DNA of 64,000 nt from contig CALAJH010000015.1 in NCBI GenBank assembly GCA_937922655.1, positions 1 through 64,000 on the forward strand, written 5' to 3'. A model generated the notes under the pieces. The model saw only the letters and a list, made by a program, of their open reading frames with translations, was not told where the DNA came from and did not search any database. The translations under genes were made by a program, and so were the position numbers. This stretch comes from an uncultured Bacteroidia bacterium (lineage in GTDB: Bacteria > Bacteroidota > Bacteroidia > J057 > CALAJH01). Shown one piece after another: positions 25,722 to 33,209 of this stretch (positions are counted from its first letter, which is position 1; every line of letters starts with the position of its first letter).

Positions 25722-27950
25722 ATGAAAATAATTTGGATTGCGGCGTTGTTGGCGGCGCCGGCGTTTTCGGGACTTTGGGCGCAGATCGTTACGTCCGAGA
25801 GCGTCCCTCCCGTGGGCGCCTCGTTGCGTTACGCCACCGTCAATCCCACGTCGGTAACGGTGGGAGCTTCGGGTTCGGGGCGGGTCTGGTCGTTCTCCAA
25901 CGTCCAGGTTACGGGCGGCTACAACGTCCATTGGCTTGAAGCGAACACCCCCTTGTTCCCCGAAGCGGGAATCGAATCCGATTACCTCGCCCCCTACGCC
26001 TACGACTACCTTTCGCCGCAAATCCGTCAATATTTGCCCGAAAGCTTTTTCCGTCGCGGTCTTTTCGTCGTCAACGCCAACGGCGTGCGTATGGCCGCCA
26101 ACATCGGCCTGACCGACACGGTATTCGTTCAAAACGATACGGTGGTGTTCACGTCCGTCGAGGCGGCGTACGCCGACGAGCCGATGTGGATTTTGCCTTT
26201 GCCCTGCCAATTCGGCACAAGCGTCGAAAACCGCACCTACACCCAAGAAATCCGCGCGATACGTTTCAACGGCTCCGGCCGTCGCGACGCAATTCGCATC
26301 GTGCGCCGCATCACCAAATCGATAGAGGCCGACGGCGCGGGACGACTCAACACCCCCTACAAAACTTATTTAAAGGTCGTACGGGTACGAACGGCCGTCC
26401 ATGAAACCGACAGTCTTTTTATCACCCGTGCCGACGGCACGCAGCAGGCTTTCGCCTTTATCAGCGCCTATCCGGTGCGTTATGCGTGGTACGACGCCAA
26501 CACCGCCGGCGCCGACTGGGAGCCGATGTCGATTGTCGTCGATTCGACGGGCGCGCCGCTTTCCGCCGCCTTTTTTACCGGCGCTTTGCCCATCGTCCGT
26601 TTTTCCAACTACTCTTTCGACCACGACAGCACCCGAATCTATGAAAATTCGGGCGTGGTGTCGCTCGGCGTCGAACTCACTCGTCCTTCCAACCAAACGG
26701 TTACCGTCAAATATCGGACGTATTCGTCGCCGACGCCGTCGCCGCGCGTCGCCCGCCCCGGCGTGGACTACGTCCCCGTGGACGCAACGCTTACCTTTTT
26801 GCCCGGCGAAATGAGCAAAAGCGTTTCAATTGCCATCTTGGCCGATTCCATACTCGAAGACGACCGTTGGTTCGCCGTCGAACTGTACAATCCCGTCGGC
26901 GCCGACCTCGGAACGCTTAATTTATTCCCCATCGTCATCATCGACGGCCAACGTCCGTTCGTGGATTTTGCGCGTTTGGACACCATGGTCGCGGAAAACA
27001 TCGGTCAGGTGTTCATCCCCATTCGTTTGAGTTTTCCGATTTCCGAACCGATTTCGGTTTCGTTGGAAACGCGCCGGGGAACGGCCATCCCGCTCGAAGA
27101 CTATCGCCCCGTCAATATCACCATTTCCATTCCGCCCGGTTCGTACGAAAACATCGGTTTTCCTTTGACGATTATCGACGACGACCACTTGGAAGGAACG
27201 GTGCGCTACTTCACCGTACGCATCACGGCCGTGAGTCCCAACGCCCGTTTGGGCGACAACGACACGATTCAAATACAAATTGCCGACGACGATTTTCGTC
27301 CCAACCTGCAATTCGTCGAAAAAATCGATACCGTCGTTCGAGAAGCGACCAACATCCACGGCATGGTGGGCAATATTGTGCGAGCGCGGGTGGCTTTGTC
27401 GTTTCCCAACCCTTATCCGGTTTCGTTCACGTACTCGACGGTGGACGGCACGGCCAAAGGCGGGGAAGATTTTGAGCGTCGCGTTCGCACCCGCGTCGTT
27501 TTACCCCCGTGGCAAACCCAAACGGAAATCGAACTGCCGATATACAACGACCTTACTCCCGAAGCCGTCGAAGATTTTTCCATCGTCATCGACTGTTTGA
27601 CGGCCAACGACTGTTCGATTTCGCCCAACGCCCAGCCCGGCGTCAATTTGTCTTTCAACGTTACGTTGATAGACAACGAGCCGTCGCGCAGGTTTGAAAA
27701 CCGCAGTTTCGCCATGACGGTCTATCCCAACCCGACTTCGGGACGTACAAGCGTTTATTTGCCGGCGGACGTAAGCTCCCCGACGTTTACGCTTACGGAT
27801 TGGGCCGGAAAAACGACGAAACCGACGGCGGAAACCGAAGGCAAAGGCGTTTATTCGATAAATTTGGAACGTTTGCCGGCGGGATTCTATACCCTGAGCG
27901 TCGAATCGGGCAAACGCCGGGCGACGACCAAGTTGGTCAAAATCGATTGA
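25722..27950 (+). CDS. Secreted Calx-beta domain protein with T9SS sorting domain
   Basis: This encodes 742 residues. The Sec signal ends GLWAQ. About residues 20-290 are an N-terminal domain of unknown family. About 300-650 are three Calx-beta domains, seen from repeated patterns such as E(N)xGxVxxxVxLxxP, SVxYxTxxGTA...DY and the acidic loop DDD...E, which in this family bind Ca2+ at domain ends. The last about 75 residues are a T9SS tail with YPNPTSGRTSVYL and GFYTLSV. It is probably a surface-anchored or released structural protein. It stands alone in its transcription unit, or reads through into the tRNA behind it. Confidence 0.9.
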   Translation: MKIIWIAALLAAPAFSGLWAQIVTSESVPPVGASLRYATVNPTSVTVGASGSGRVWSFSNVQVTGGYNVHWLEANTPLFPEAGIESDYLAPYAYDYLSPQIRQYLPESFFRRGLFVVNANGVRMAANIGLTDTVFVQNDTVVFTSVEAAYADEPMWILPLPCQFGTSVENRTYTQEIRAIRFNGSGRRDAIRIVRRITKSIEADGAGRLNTPYKTYLKVVRVRTAVHETDSLFITRADGTQQAFAFISAYPVRYAWYDANTAGADWEPMSIVVDSTGAPLSAAFFTGALPIVRFSNYSFDHDSTRIYENSGVVSLGVELTRPSNQTVTVKYRTYSSPTPSPRVARPGVDYVPVDATLTFLPGEMSKSVSIAILADSILEDDRWFAVELYNPVGADLGTLNLFPIVIIDGQRPFVDFARLDTMVAENIGQVFIPIRLSFPISEPISVSLETRRGTAIPLEDYRPVNITISIPPGSYENIGFPLTIIDDDHLEGTVRYFTVRITAVSPNARLGDNDTIQIQIADDDFRPNLQFVEKIDTVVREATNIHGMVGNIVRARVALSFPNPYPVSFTYSTVDGTAKGGEDFERRVRTRVVLPPWQTQTEIELPIYNDLTPEAVEDFSIVIDCLTANDCSISPNAQPGVNLSFNVTLIDNEPSRRFENRSFAMTVYPNPTSGRTSVYLPADVSSPTFTLTDWAGKTTKPTAETEGKGVYSINLERLPAGFYTLSVESGKRRATTKLVKID

Positions 27951-27988
27951 CTTCACGGCGCGACTCCCCCCAAAGGGAAATAGCCGAT

Positions 27989-28078
27989 AGCGGGATGGCA
28001 GAGTGGTCTATTGCGGCTGTCTTGAAAACAGCAGGCCGGTAAAACGGTCCGGGGGTTCGAATCCCTCTCCCGCTGCCA
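27989..28078 (+). tRNA. tRNA-Ser (anticodon UGA), CCA encoded
   Basis: The 90-nt sequence folds as a type II tRNA. The acceptor stem AGCGGGA pairs perfectly with TCCCGCT, the anticodon stem GCTGT/ACAGC carries loop CTTGAAA (anticodon TGA), there is a long variable arm, and the T arm GGGGG-TTCGAAT-CCCTC is followed by discriminator G and an encoded CCA. It reads UCN codons, UCA best. The end is only 4 bp from the next ATG. Confidence 0.97.
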
Positions 28079-28082
28079 GTCC

Positions 28083-29060
28083 ATGGCATTGAAAACCAAG
28101 TCCGTCGTTCAATATTTGTTGGCCCTTGCGGTCGGCGGTGGAATATTTTATTGGGTGTTCAAGGACGTTTCGTTTGCGGAACTGTCGGAAAAATTTGCGA
28201 ACGTGCGTTGGGCATGGGTGGCTTTGGGGATGTCGGTGGGCTTGGGCGCCCATTATTTGCGGGGTTTGCGATGGAAAATGCTTTTGTCGGCGGCAGGGCA
28301 TAAAATTTCGTCGTTGCACGCGTTTTTGGCCGTCATCACCGGCTACATGGCCAACAATGCCGTTCCGCGTATGGGCGAGGTGGTCAGATGTACGATTTTG
28401 ACGCGTTCGGACAAGGTGCCGGTGATGGTCGGCGCGGGGACGGTCGTCGTCGAACGGGCGGTGGACGTACTGACGTTGGCGTTGATGTTGGCGGGCATCG
28501 CTTGGGCCGAATCGGAGCGTTTTTTTTCGCTCGTGCGTGAATTTTCAGGGGACAAATCGATGGGTCGGTGGGTCGGGGTGGCGTTTGCGGCGGCGCTTGC
28601 GGGCGCGGCGTTGGTGTATTTTTTTCGCGAACGCCTTTTACGAATCGGTCTTGTGGCCAAACTCCGCAATGCGGTTGTCGCCTTGGTTCGCTCGGTTTTG
28701 GACGTACGCAAACTCGAAAGTCCGTTTTGGTTCGTGGTTTTGTCCGCGGCGATATGGTTCGGGTACGTATTGACGACGTGGTGCGTGGTGGCGGCTTTTC
28801 CCGCGACCGCCGCCTACGGCTTATATTTTGCGGCGATATTGACGGGCATGGGGGGGATTGGAATGGTACTGCCGGCTCCGGGGGGAGGCCTCGGCCCTTT
28901 CCACGCCGCCGTCTTTTACACTTTTTTGATGCTTGGACTTGACGGCAACGACGGCAAAGCCCTCGCGCTCCTGCTTCATACCCCTCAACTTGTTTCCAAT
29001 ACGATATTGGGTCTGGGTGCGGGTTATTATCTTTACCGCGCCGGCGCAAAAGATGCGTAA
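28083..29060 (+). CDS. YbhN/UPF0104-type integral membrane protein (LPG synthase transmembrane-domain family)
   Basis: This encodes 325 residues with about eight hydrophobic helices. It matches the membrane part of the lysylphosphatidylglycerol synthase superfamily: the early segment W...ALGMSVGLGAHYLRGLRWK, the NNAVPRMGEVVRC segment, the E of VVVERAVDVL and the late PAPGGGLGPFHAA motif. Members flip or handle lipids in the inner membrane; the soluble aminoacyl-transferase domain is absent, so lipid transport is more likely than synthesis. The ATG begins 5 nt after the CCA of tRNA-Ser and no other start fits, so the mRNA 5' end may come from tRNA processing. Confidence 0.87.
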   Translation: MALKTKSVVQYLLALAVGGGIFYWVFKDVSFAELSEKFANVRWAWVALGMSVGLGAHYLRGLRWKMLLSAAGHKISSLHAFLAVITGYMANNAVPRMGEVVRCTILTRSDKVPVMVGAGTVVVERAVDVLTLALMLAGIAWAESERFFSLVREFSGDKSMGRWVGVAFAAALAGAALVYFFRERLLRIGLVAKLRNAVVALVRSVLDVRKLESPFWFVVLSAAIWFGYVLTTWCVVAAFPATAAYGLYFAAILTGMGGIGMVLPAPGGGLGPFHAAVFYTFLMLGLDGNDGKALALLLHTPQLVSNTILGLGAGYYLYRAGAKDA

Positions 29061-29065
29061 ATTTG
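29058..29065 (+). promoter_or_regulatory. -7 promoter element (TAAATTTG) for the sigma-54 activator gene
   Basis: Exact TAnnTTTG; its TAA is also the stop codon of the upstream membrane protein gene. It lies 16 bp before the GTG start at 29082. Confidence 0.45.
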
Positions 29066-29081
29066 TGTTTTATTTATCACG

Positions 29082-30341
29082 GTGAATAGGGAAGCGGTCA
29101 AACAAAGGTTCGGAATCGTCGGAGAAGACCCCAAATTGATGACGGCGTTGGACGTGGCCATTCAGGTGGCGCCCACCGAGGTTACGGTTTTGGTCGTCGG
29201 CGAAAACGGCTCGGGCAAAGACGTATTTTCCAAAATCATCCACCAACTTTCCAAACGCAAGCACAAGCCGTTTATCGCCGTCAATTGCGGCGCCATCCCC
29301 GAAGGAACGATTGACTCCGAACTTTTCGGTCATGAAAAAGGCTCCTTTACCTCGGCCTACGAGATGCGCAAAGGTTATTTTGAGGAGGCCTCGGGAGGAT
29401 TGATATTTTTGGACGAAATTGCCGAAATGCCGCCGGCGACGCAAGCCCGGCTTCTGCGCGTGCTGGAAAACGGAGAATATTTGCGTGTCGGCAGCAGCAA
29501 GGTGCAAAAAACCGACGTACGCGTCGTTGCCGCCACCAACAAAAACCTTATCGAGGCCATTCGTTTGGGCAAGTTTCGAGAAGACCTCTATTTTCGTTTG
29601 AACACCGTAACGATTTACGTCCCTCCCCTGCGCGAACGCGGTCGCGACATCGAACTGCTTTTCATGTACTTTGCCGACGAATTCGGTCGTCGCTACGGTC
29701 GTAAGCCGGTGTCGCTGACGGCGGACGGATTTGCGGCGTTGCGGGCCTATCATTGGCCGGGCAACGTGCGCGAACTGCGCAATTTCACCGAGCGGGTAAC
29801 GGTTTTGACAAGCGCCGACAAACTCGATGCCCGGGATTTGGCCGACTATTTGCCGTCGCGCGAATCACAACTGCCCGTCGTTTCGTTGAAAGAATCCTCC
29901 CCGCCGCCCGCCGCCGCGAGCATCGAAAACGAACTTCTTTTAAAACTGATGTTGGATTTACGGGCGGAATTGGCGGACATCAAACGTCTGCTTTGGGGAG
30001 GAGCCAACCCGTCCGCCGCCGTCGTTTTGTCCAATACGCCGCCCGACCTGCGGCCCTCACCCGTGGATTTGCGCTCCGCCCCCGTCGGCTACGTCAATTA
30101 TCCGCGCACCGGTTATCTCCCCGAACCCCAATACGAATGGACGGGGCAAGAAATCACGCCGCTCAACGCCGAGGTGCGCGTCGTCGAGTCGGGGTCGCTT
30201 TCGCTCGAAGACAACGAAAAAGAAATGATTAACCGCGCGTTGCAAAAACACAAGGGCAACCGCAAAAAGGCCGCGCTCGAACTCGGTATCTCCGAGCGCA
30301 CCCTTTATCGAAAAATTGGAGCTTACCAACTGGACGTATAA
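29082..30341 (+). CDS. Sigma-54-dependent transcriptional activator (AAA+, Fis-type HTH), no receiver
   Basis: This encodes 419 residues from a GTG start. The AAA+ domain begins almost at once: Walker A GENGSGKD (40-47), the sigma-54 contact loop reading GSFTSA (87-92) where the family has GAFTGA, Walker B LIFLDE (108-112), and the arginine-finger region FREDLYFRLN. A Pro-rich linker follows, then a Fis-type helix-turn-helix (about 380-417, GNRKKAALELGISERTLYRK). It remodels RNA polymerase-sigma-54 at -24/-12 promoters using ATP. There is no N-terminal sensory domain, so control must come from another protein or from abundance. It is followed by rfbB after 1 bp. Confidence 0.94.
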   Translation: MNREAVKQRFGIVGEDPKLMTALDVAIQVAPTEVTVLVVGENGSGKDVFSKIIHQLSKRKHKPFIAVNCGAIPEGTIDSELFGHEKGSFTSAYEMRKGYFEEASGGLIFLDEIAEMPPATQARLLRVLENGEYLRVGSSKVQKTDVRVVAATNKNLIEAIRLGKFREDLYFRLNTVTIYVPPLRERGRDIELLFMYFADEFGRRYGRKPVSLTADGFAALRAYHWPGNVRELRNFTERVTVLTSADKLDARDLADYLPSRESQLPVVSLKESSPPPAAASIENELLLKLMLDLRAELADIKRLLWGGANPSAAVVLSNTPPDLRPSPVDLRSAPVGYVNYPRTGYLPEPQYEWTGQEITPLNAEVRVVESGSLSLEDNEKEMINRALQKHKGNRKKAALELGISERTLYRKIGAYQLDV

Positions 30342-30342
30342 C

Positions 30343-31380
30343 ATGAAAACCTATCCATGCGAAGCGCATGCCGTATTGGTTACGGGGGGGGCGGGGTTTA
30401 TTGGCTCGCATTTGGTGCGCCGGTTGGTGCGTCGCTACCCGCAAATGACGGTCGTCAATTTCGACGCGCTGACCTACGCCGGCAACCTCGACAACCTGCG
30501 CGACATCGAAAACGCACCCAACTATCGTTTTTTCCACGGCGACGTCAATAATCCCGAAGACATTGCCGCCGCCATCGAAACCTACGGCGTGAGCGCCATA
30601 ATCCACCTTGCGGCCGAAAGCCACGTCGACCGTTCGATTCACGACCCTTTGGCCTTCGCCCGAACCAACGTCATCGGTACGTTGAATTTACTGCAGGCGG
30701 CACGCAAAATACCCGATTTTCGACGCTTTTACCACGTTTCCACCGACGAGGTCTACGGAAGTTTGTCGCTTGACGGCGGATATTTTTACGAAAACACCCC
30801 TTACGACCCGCGTTCGCCGTATTCGGCGTCGAAAGCGTCGTCAGACCATTTCGTTTCCGCTTACGGCCACACTTACGCTTTGCCCGTCGTCATTAGCAAC
30901 TGTTCGAACAATTACGGCCCCAACCAATATCCCGAAAAACTCATTCCGTTGATTATTCTCAACCTTCGGGACGAAAAACCTTTGCCCGTTTACGGCATGG
31001 GAATCAACGAACGCGATTGGCTCTGGGTCGAAGACCACGCCGATGCCATGGAACGCGTCTATTTTGCGGGACAAAACGGTCAAACCTACAACGTCGGTAC
31101 GGGAAAAACCCTTCCAAACATCGAAGTGGTGCGCACGTTGTGCCGTTTGGCCGACGAAAAACTCGCTCGTCCTTCGGGAACGTCCGAAAAGCTGATTCAA
31201 TACGTTACCGACCGCCCGGGACACGATTTGCGTTACGCCATCATGCCCGAAAAAATCAAAACGGAGCTGGGCTGGGAACCAACGGTCGAATTTGAACGCG
31301 GCTTGTCGATGACCTTCGATTGGTATCTTTCCAACGCCGAATGGATAGCCGGCGTGATTCGGCGACGTCAAAACCAATAG
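30343..31380 (+). CDS. rfbB: dTDP-glucose 4,6-dehydratase
   Basis: This encodes 345 residues from the ATG at 30343, one base after the previous stop. It is an extended short-chain dehydrogenase with GGAGFIGSH (NAD binding, about 15-23), the HLAAESHVDRSI segment, the catalytic STDEVYG and YSASKAS (Tyr-x3-Lys), and SNNYGPNQYPEKLIPL, all typical of RmlB. It converts dTDP-glucose to dTDP-4-keto-6-deoxyglucose for rhamnose and related deoxysugars of surface glycans. The other rml genes are not in the window. It is co-transcribed with the sigma-54 activator. Confidence 0.96.
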   Translation: MKTYPCEAHAVLVTGGAGFIGSHLVRRLVRRYPQMTVVNFDALTYAGNLDNLRDIENAPNYRFFHGDVNNPEDIAAAIETYGVSAIIHLAAESHVDRSIHDPLAFARTNVIGTLNLLQAARKIPDFRRFYHVSTDEVYGSLSLDGGYFYENTPYDPRSPYSASKASSDHFVSAYGHTYALPVVISNCSNNYGPNQYPEKLIPLIILNLRDEKPLPVYGMGINERDWLWVEDHADAMERVYFAGQNGQTYNVGTGKTLPNIEVVRTLCRLADEKLARPSGTSEKLIQYVTDRPGHDLRYAIMPEKIKTELGWEPTVEFERGLSMTFDWYLSNAEWIAGVIRRRQNQ

Positions 31381-31508
31381 CCCCCACCTCTTCCCCGAAA
31401 AAACGAACCCTCTTTAAATAAAGCAAAATTTCAAACAAAATTTTGCAGCAAGGGGCGTCGGAAAATAAATGTTTCCCGAGTTGAGAATGAAAATTTTTAA
31501 TTTGGATT

Positions 31509-31557
31509 AAAAAATTGTCCGCCCGTCGTCGGAGGTTTTCCGATTCGGCGGGCGGAC
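31509..31557 (-). terminator. Intrinsic terminator after icd
   Basis: GTCCGCCCG at 31517-31525 pairs with CGGGCGGAC at 31549-31557, with an inner TCGGA/TCCGA helix. On the minus strand the hairpin is followed by a run of Ts (ATTTTTTA). Confidence 0.85.
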
Positions 31558-31574
31558 GGCGTTAAAGCGGAAAG

Positions 31575-33044
31575 TTATTCGCCGGCGCTTTTGACGTAAC
31601 CCGCCTCGCCGTCAAAATAGTAAAGGTTTTCGGTTTTGATGAAATCGAAACCGTTTTGTTGGGCGAGGTTGAGGGCTTCGACGATTTGAGCGTGTTTGAC
31701 GGGAACGATGCCGTCGGCCCAGCCGTGGGCTTTAGTCCGAATACGCCAGTGGTCGGTCAAAAAGGTTTCGGGGTGTCCTTTGGGCCATACTTTGGTGCCG
31801 CGGTTGGAAATCATCGTTACCTCCATGCCCGCCTCTTGCAGGAAGGCGTTGAATTGGTCGGCGAGGACGTCGGGATTTTTTTCGTTCCAATGGACGAAGA
31901 TATCGACGCCGGCGAGAACTTTGTTGTGTGCGGGGCGGGGTTTGGGGATGTAGAGTTCGCGGTTCATCGGGCGGGGTTCGCCGAAATCCACCGCGGGCAG
32001 GACGGTGGGTTTTTGGCCGAGGCGGGCGATGACCGCGTCGGCAAACTCTTTGGTTCCAACTTTTTGTTTACTGCGGCCTTCGCGGAAGATGTCGTAGGTG
32101 TGAACGCCGTCCTCGATGGTTTTGAGCAGGGCGTTTTGGACGTTGGAGGCGACGTCGGGCTGACCAATGTGAATCAGCATGAGGATGGCGCCGTTGATGA
32201 GGCCGGTGGGGTTGGCCATGTTTTGTCCCGCACGCCGGGGCGCCGAACCGTGAATCGCCTCGAACATCGCATAATTGACGCCGATGTTGGCCGAACCCGC
32301 CAAGCCCACCGAACCCGCGATTTGCGCCGCAACGTCCGAAAGAATGTCGCCGTAAAGGTTGGCCATGACCACGACGTCGAAGGCGTGGGGCGTGTCGGCC
32401 AATTTTGCCGCTCCAATGTCGATAATCCAGTGTTCTTTTTCGATTTGGGGATATTCGGCGCCGATTTCGTCGAAGATTTTATGAAAAATGCCGTCGGTCA
32501 TTTTCATGATGTTGTCCTTCGAGAAACAGGTTACTTTTTTGCGGCCGTTGGCCACGGCGTATTCGAAGGCGTAACGAACGATTTTTTCGGTGCCGGGGCG
32601 GGTGATGAGTTTAAGACATTGGTAGACTTCGTCGGTTTGGCGGTGTTCGATGCCCGCATAGAGGTCTTCTTCGTTTTCGCGGACGATGACCACGTCCATG
32701 CCGGGGTGTTTGGTGTCCACGAACGGGTAATAAGTGCGGCAAGGACGAATGTTGGCGAAAAGACCGAGGGCCTTGCGGGTCGTTACGTTAAGCGACTTAA
32801 AGCCGCCGCCTTGCGGCGTGGTGATGGGCGCTTTGAGAAAAACCCGGGTACGTTCGAGCGAGGCCCACGTCGAATCTTCGATGCCCGCACTGTAACCGCG
32901 CGCGTACACTTTTTCTCCGATTTCGACCTCTTCGAGGGTGATGCGCGCGCCTGCGGCCTGCAATATGCGCAGCGTCGCGTCCATGATTTCGGGACCGATT
33001 CCATCGCCCATGGCGACGGTAATCGGTACGTTTTGTTGTGCCAT
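31575..33044 (-). CDS. icd: NADP-dependent isocitrate dehydrogenase (long, Thermus-type)
   Basis: This encodes 489 residues from the ATG at 33044, chosen for the start MAQQNVPITVAMGDGIGPEI and a good promoter just upstream; in-frame codons further upstream look non-coding. Isopropylmalate/isocitrate dehydrogenase motifs are NVTTRKALGLFANIRP, the RENEEDLYAGIEH segment, NLYGDILSD and GSAPRRAGQNMANPTG. The additional about 130 C-terminal residues distinguish the roughly 490-residue Thermus-like subfamily from the E. coli enzyme. It decarboxylates isocitrate to 2-oxoglutarate in the TCA cycle. Cofactor choice (NADP) is from family knowledge. It is monocistronic. Confidence 0.93.
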   Translation of the reverse strand: MAQQNVPITVAMGDGIGPEIMDATLRILQAAGARITLEEVEIGEKVYARGYSAGIEDSTWASLERTRVFLKAPITTPQGGGFKSLNVTTRKALGLFANIRPCRTYYPFVDTKHPGMDVVIVRENEEDLYAGIEHRQTDEVYQCLKLITRPGTEKIVRYAFEYAVANGRKKVTCFSKDNIMKMTDGIFHKIFDEIGAEYPQIEKEHWIIDIGAAKLADTPHAFDVVVMANLYGDILSDVAAQIAGSVGLAGSANIGVNYAMFEAIHGSAPRRAGQNMANPTGLINGAILMLIHIGQPDVASNVQNALLKTIEDGVHTYDIFREGRSKQKVGTKEFADAVIARLGQKPTVLPAVDFGEPRPMNRELYIPKPRPAHNKVLAGVDIFVHWNEKNPDVLADQFNAFLQEAGMEVTMISNRGTKVWPKGHPETFLTDHWRIRTKAHGWADGIVPVKHAQIVEALNLAQQNGFDFIKTENLYYFDGEAGYVKSAGE

Positions 33045-33065
33045 TTTTTTTGACGGTATTGAACG

Positions 33066-33097
33066 CAAAACTATTGTTTTTTGCCCAATAAAACCAA
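33066..33097 (-). promoter_or_regulatory. icd promoter (TTG-N21-TAGTTTTG)
   Basis: On the minus strand TTG (33097-33095) and TAGTTTTG (33073-33066) are 21 bp apart, and the leader to the ATG is about 15 nt. Both halves match the Bacteroidota consensus. Confidence 0.6.
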
Positions 33098-33209
33098 TTT
33101 TGGGTTTGCCGTGTTTTTTCGCGGTCGAGAGAACGGCCGGGGAATCGTTCGAAGTCCGGCGCCCAAAGACTTGCCGCAAGGCTTTGTTGTGGCATGAAGA
33201 ACGTTGCCT

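Noticed and set aside
31656-33053. 465-codon plus-strand open frame opposite icd
   Set aside because: It is antisense to icd, which carries family motifs, a promoter and a terminator.
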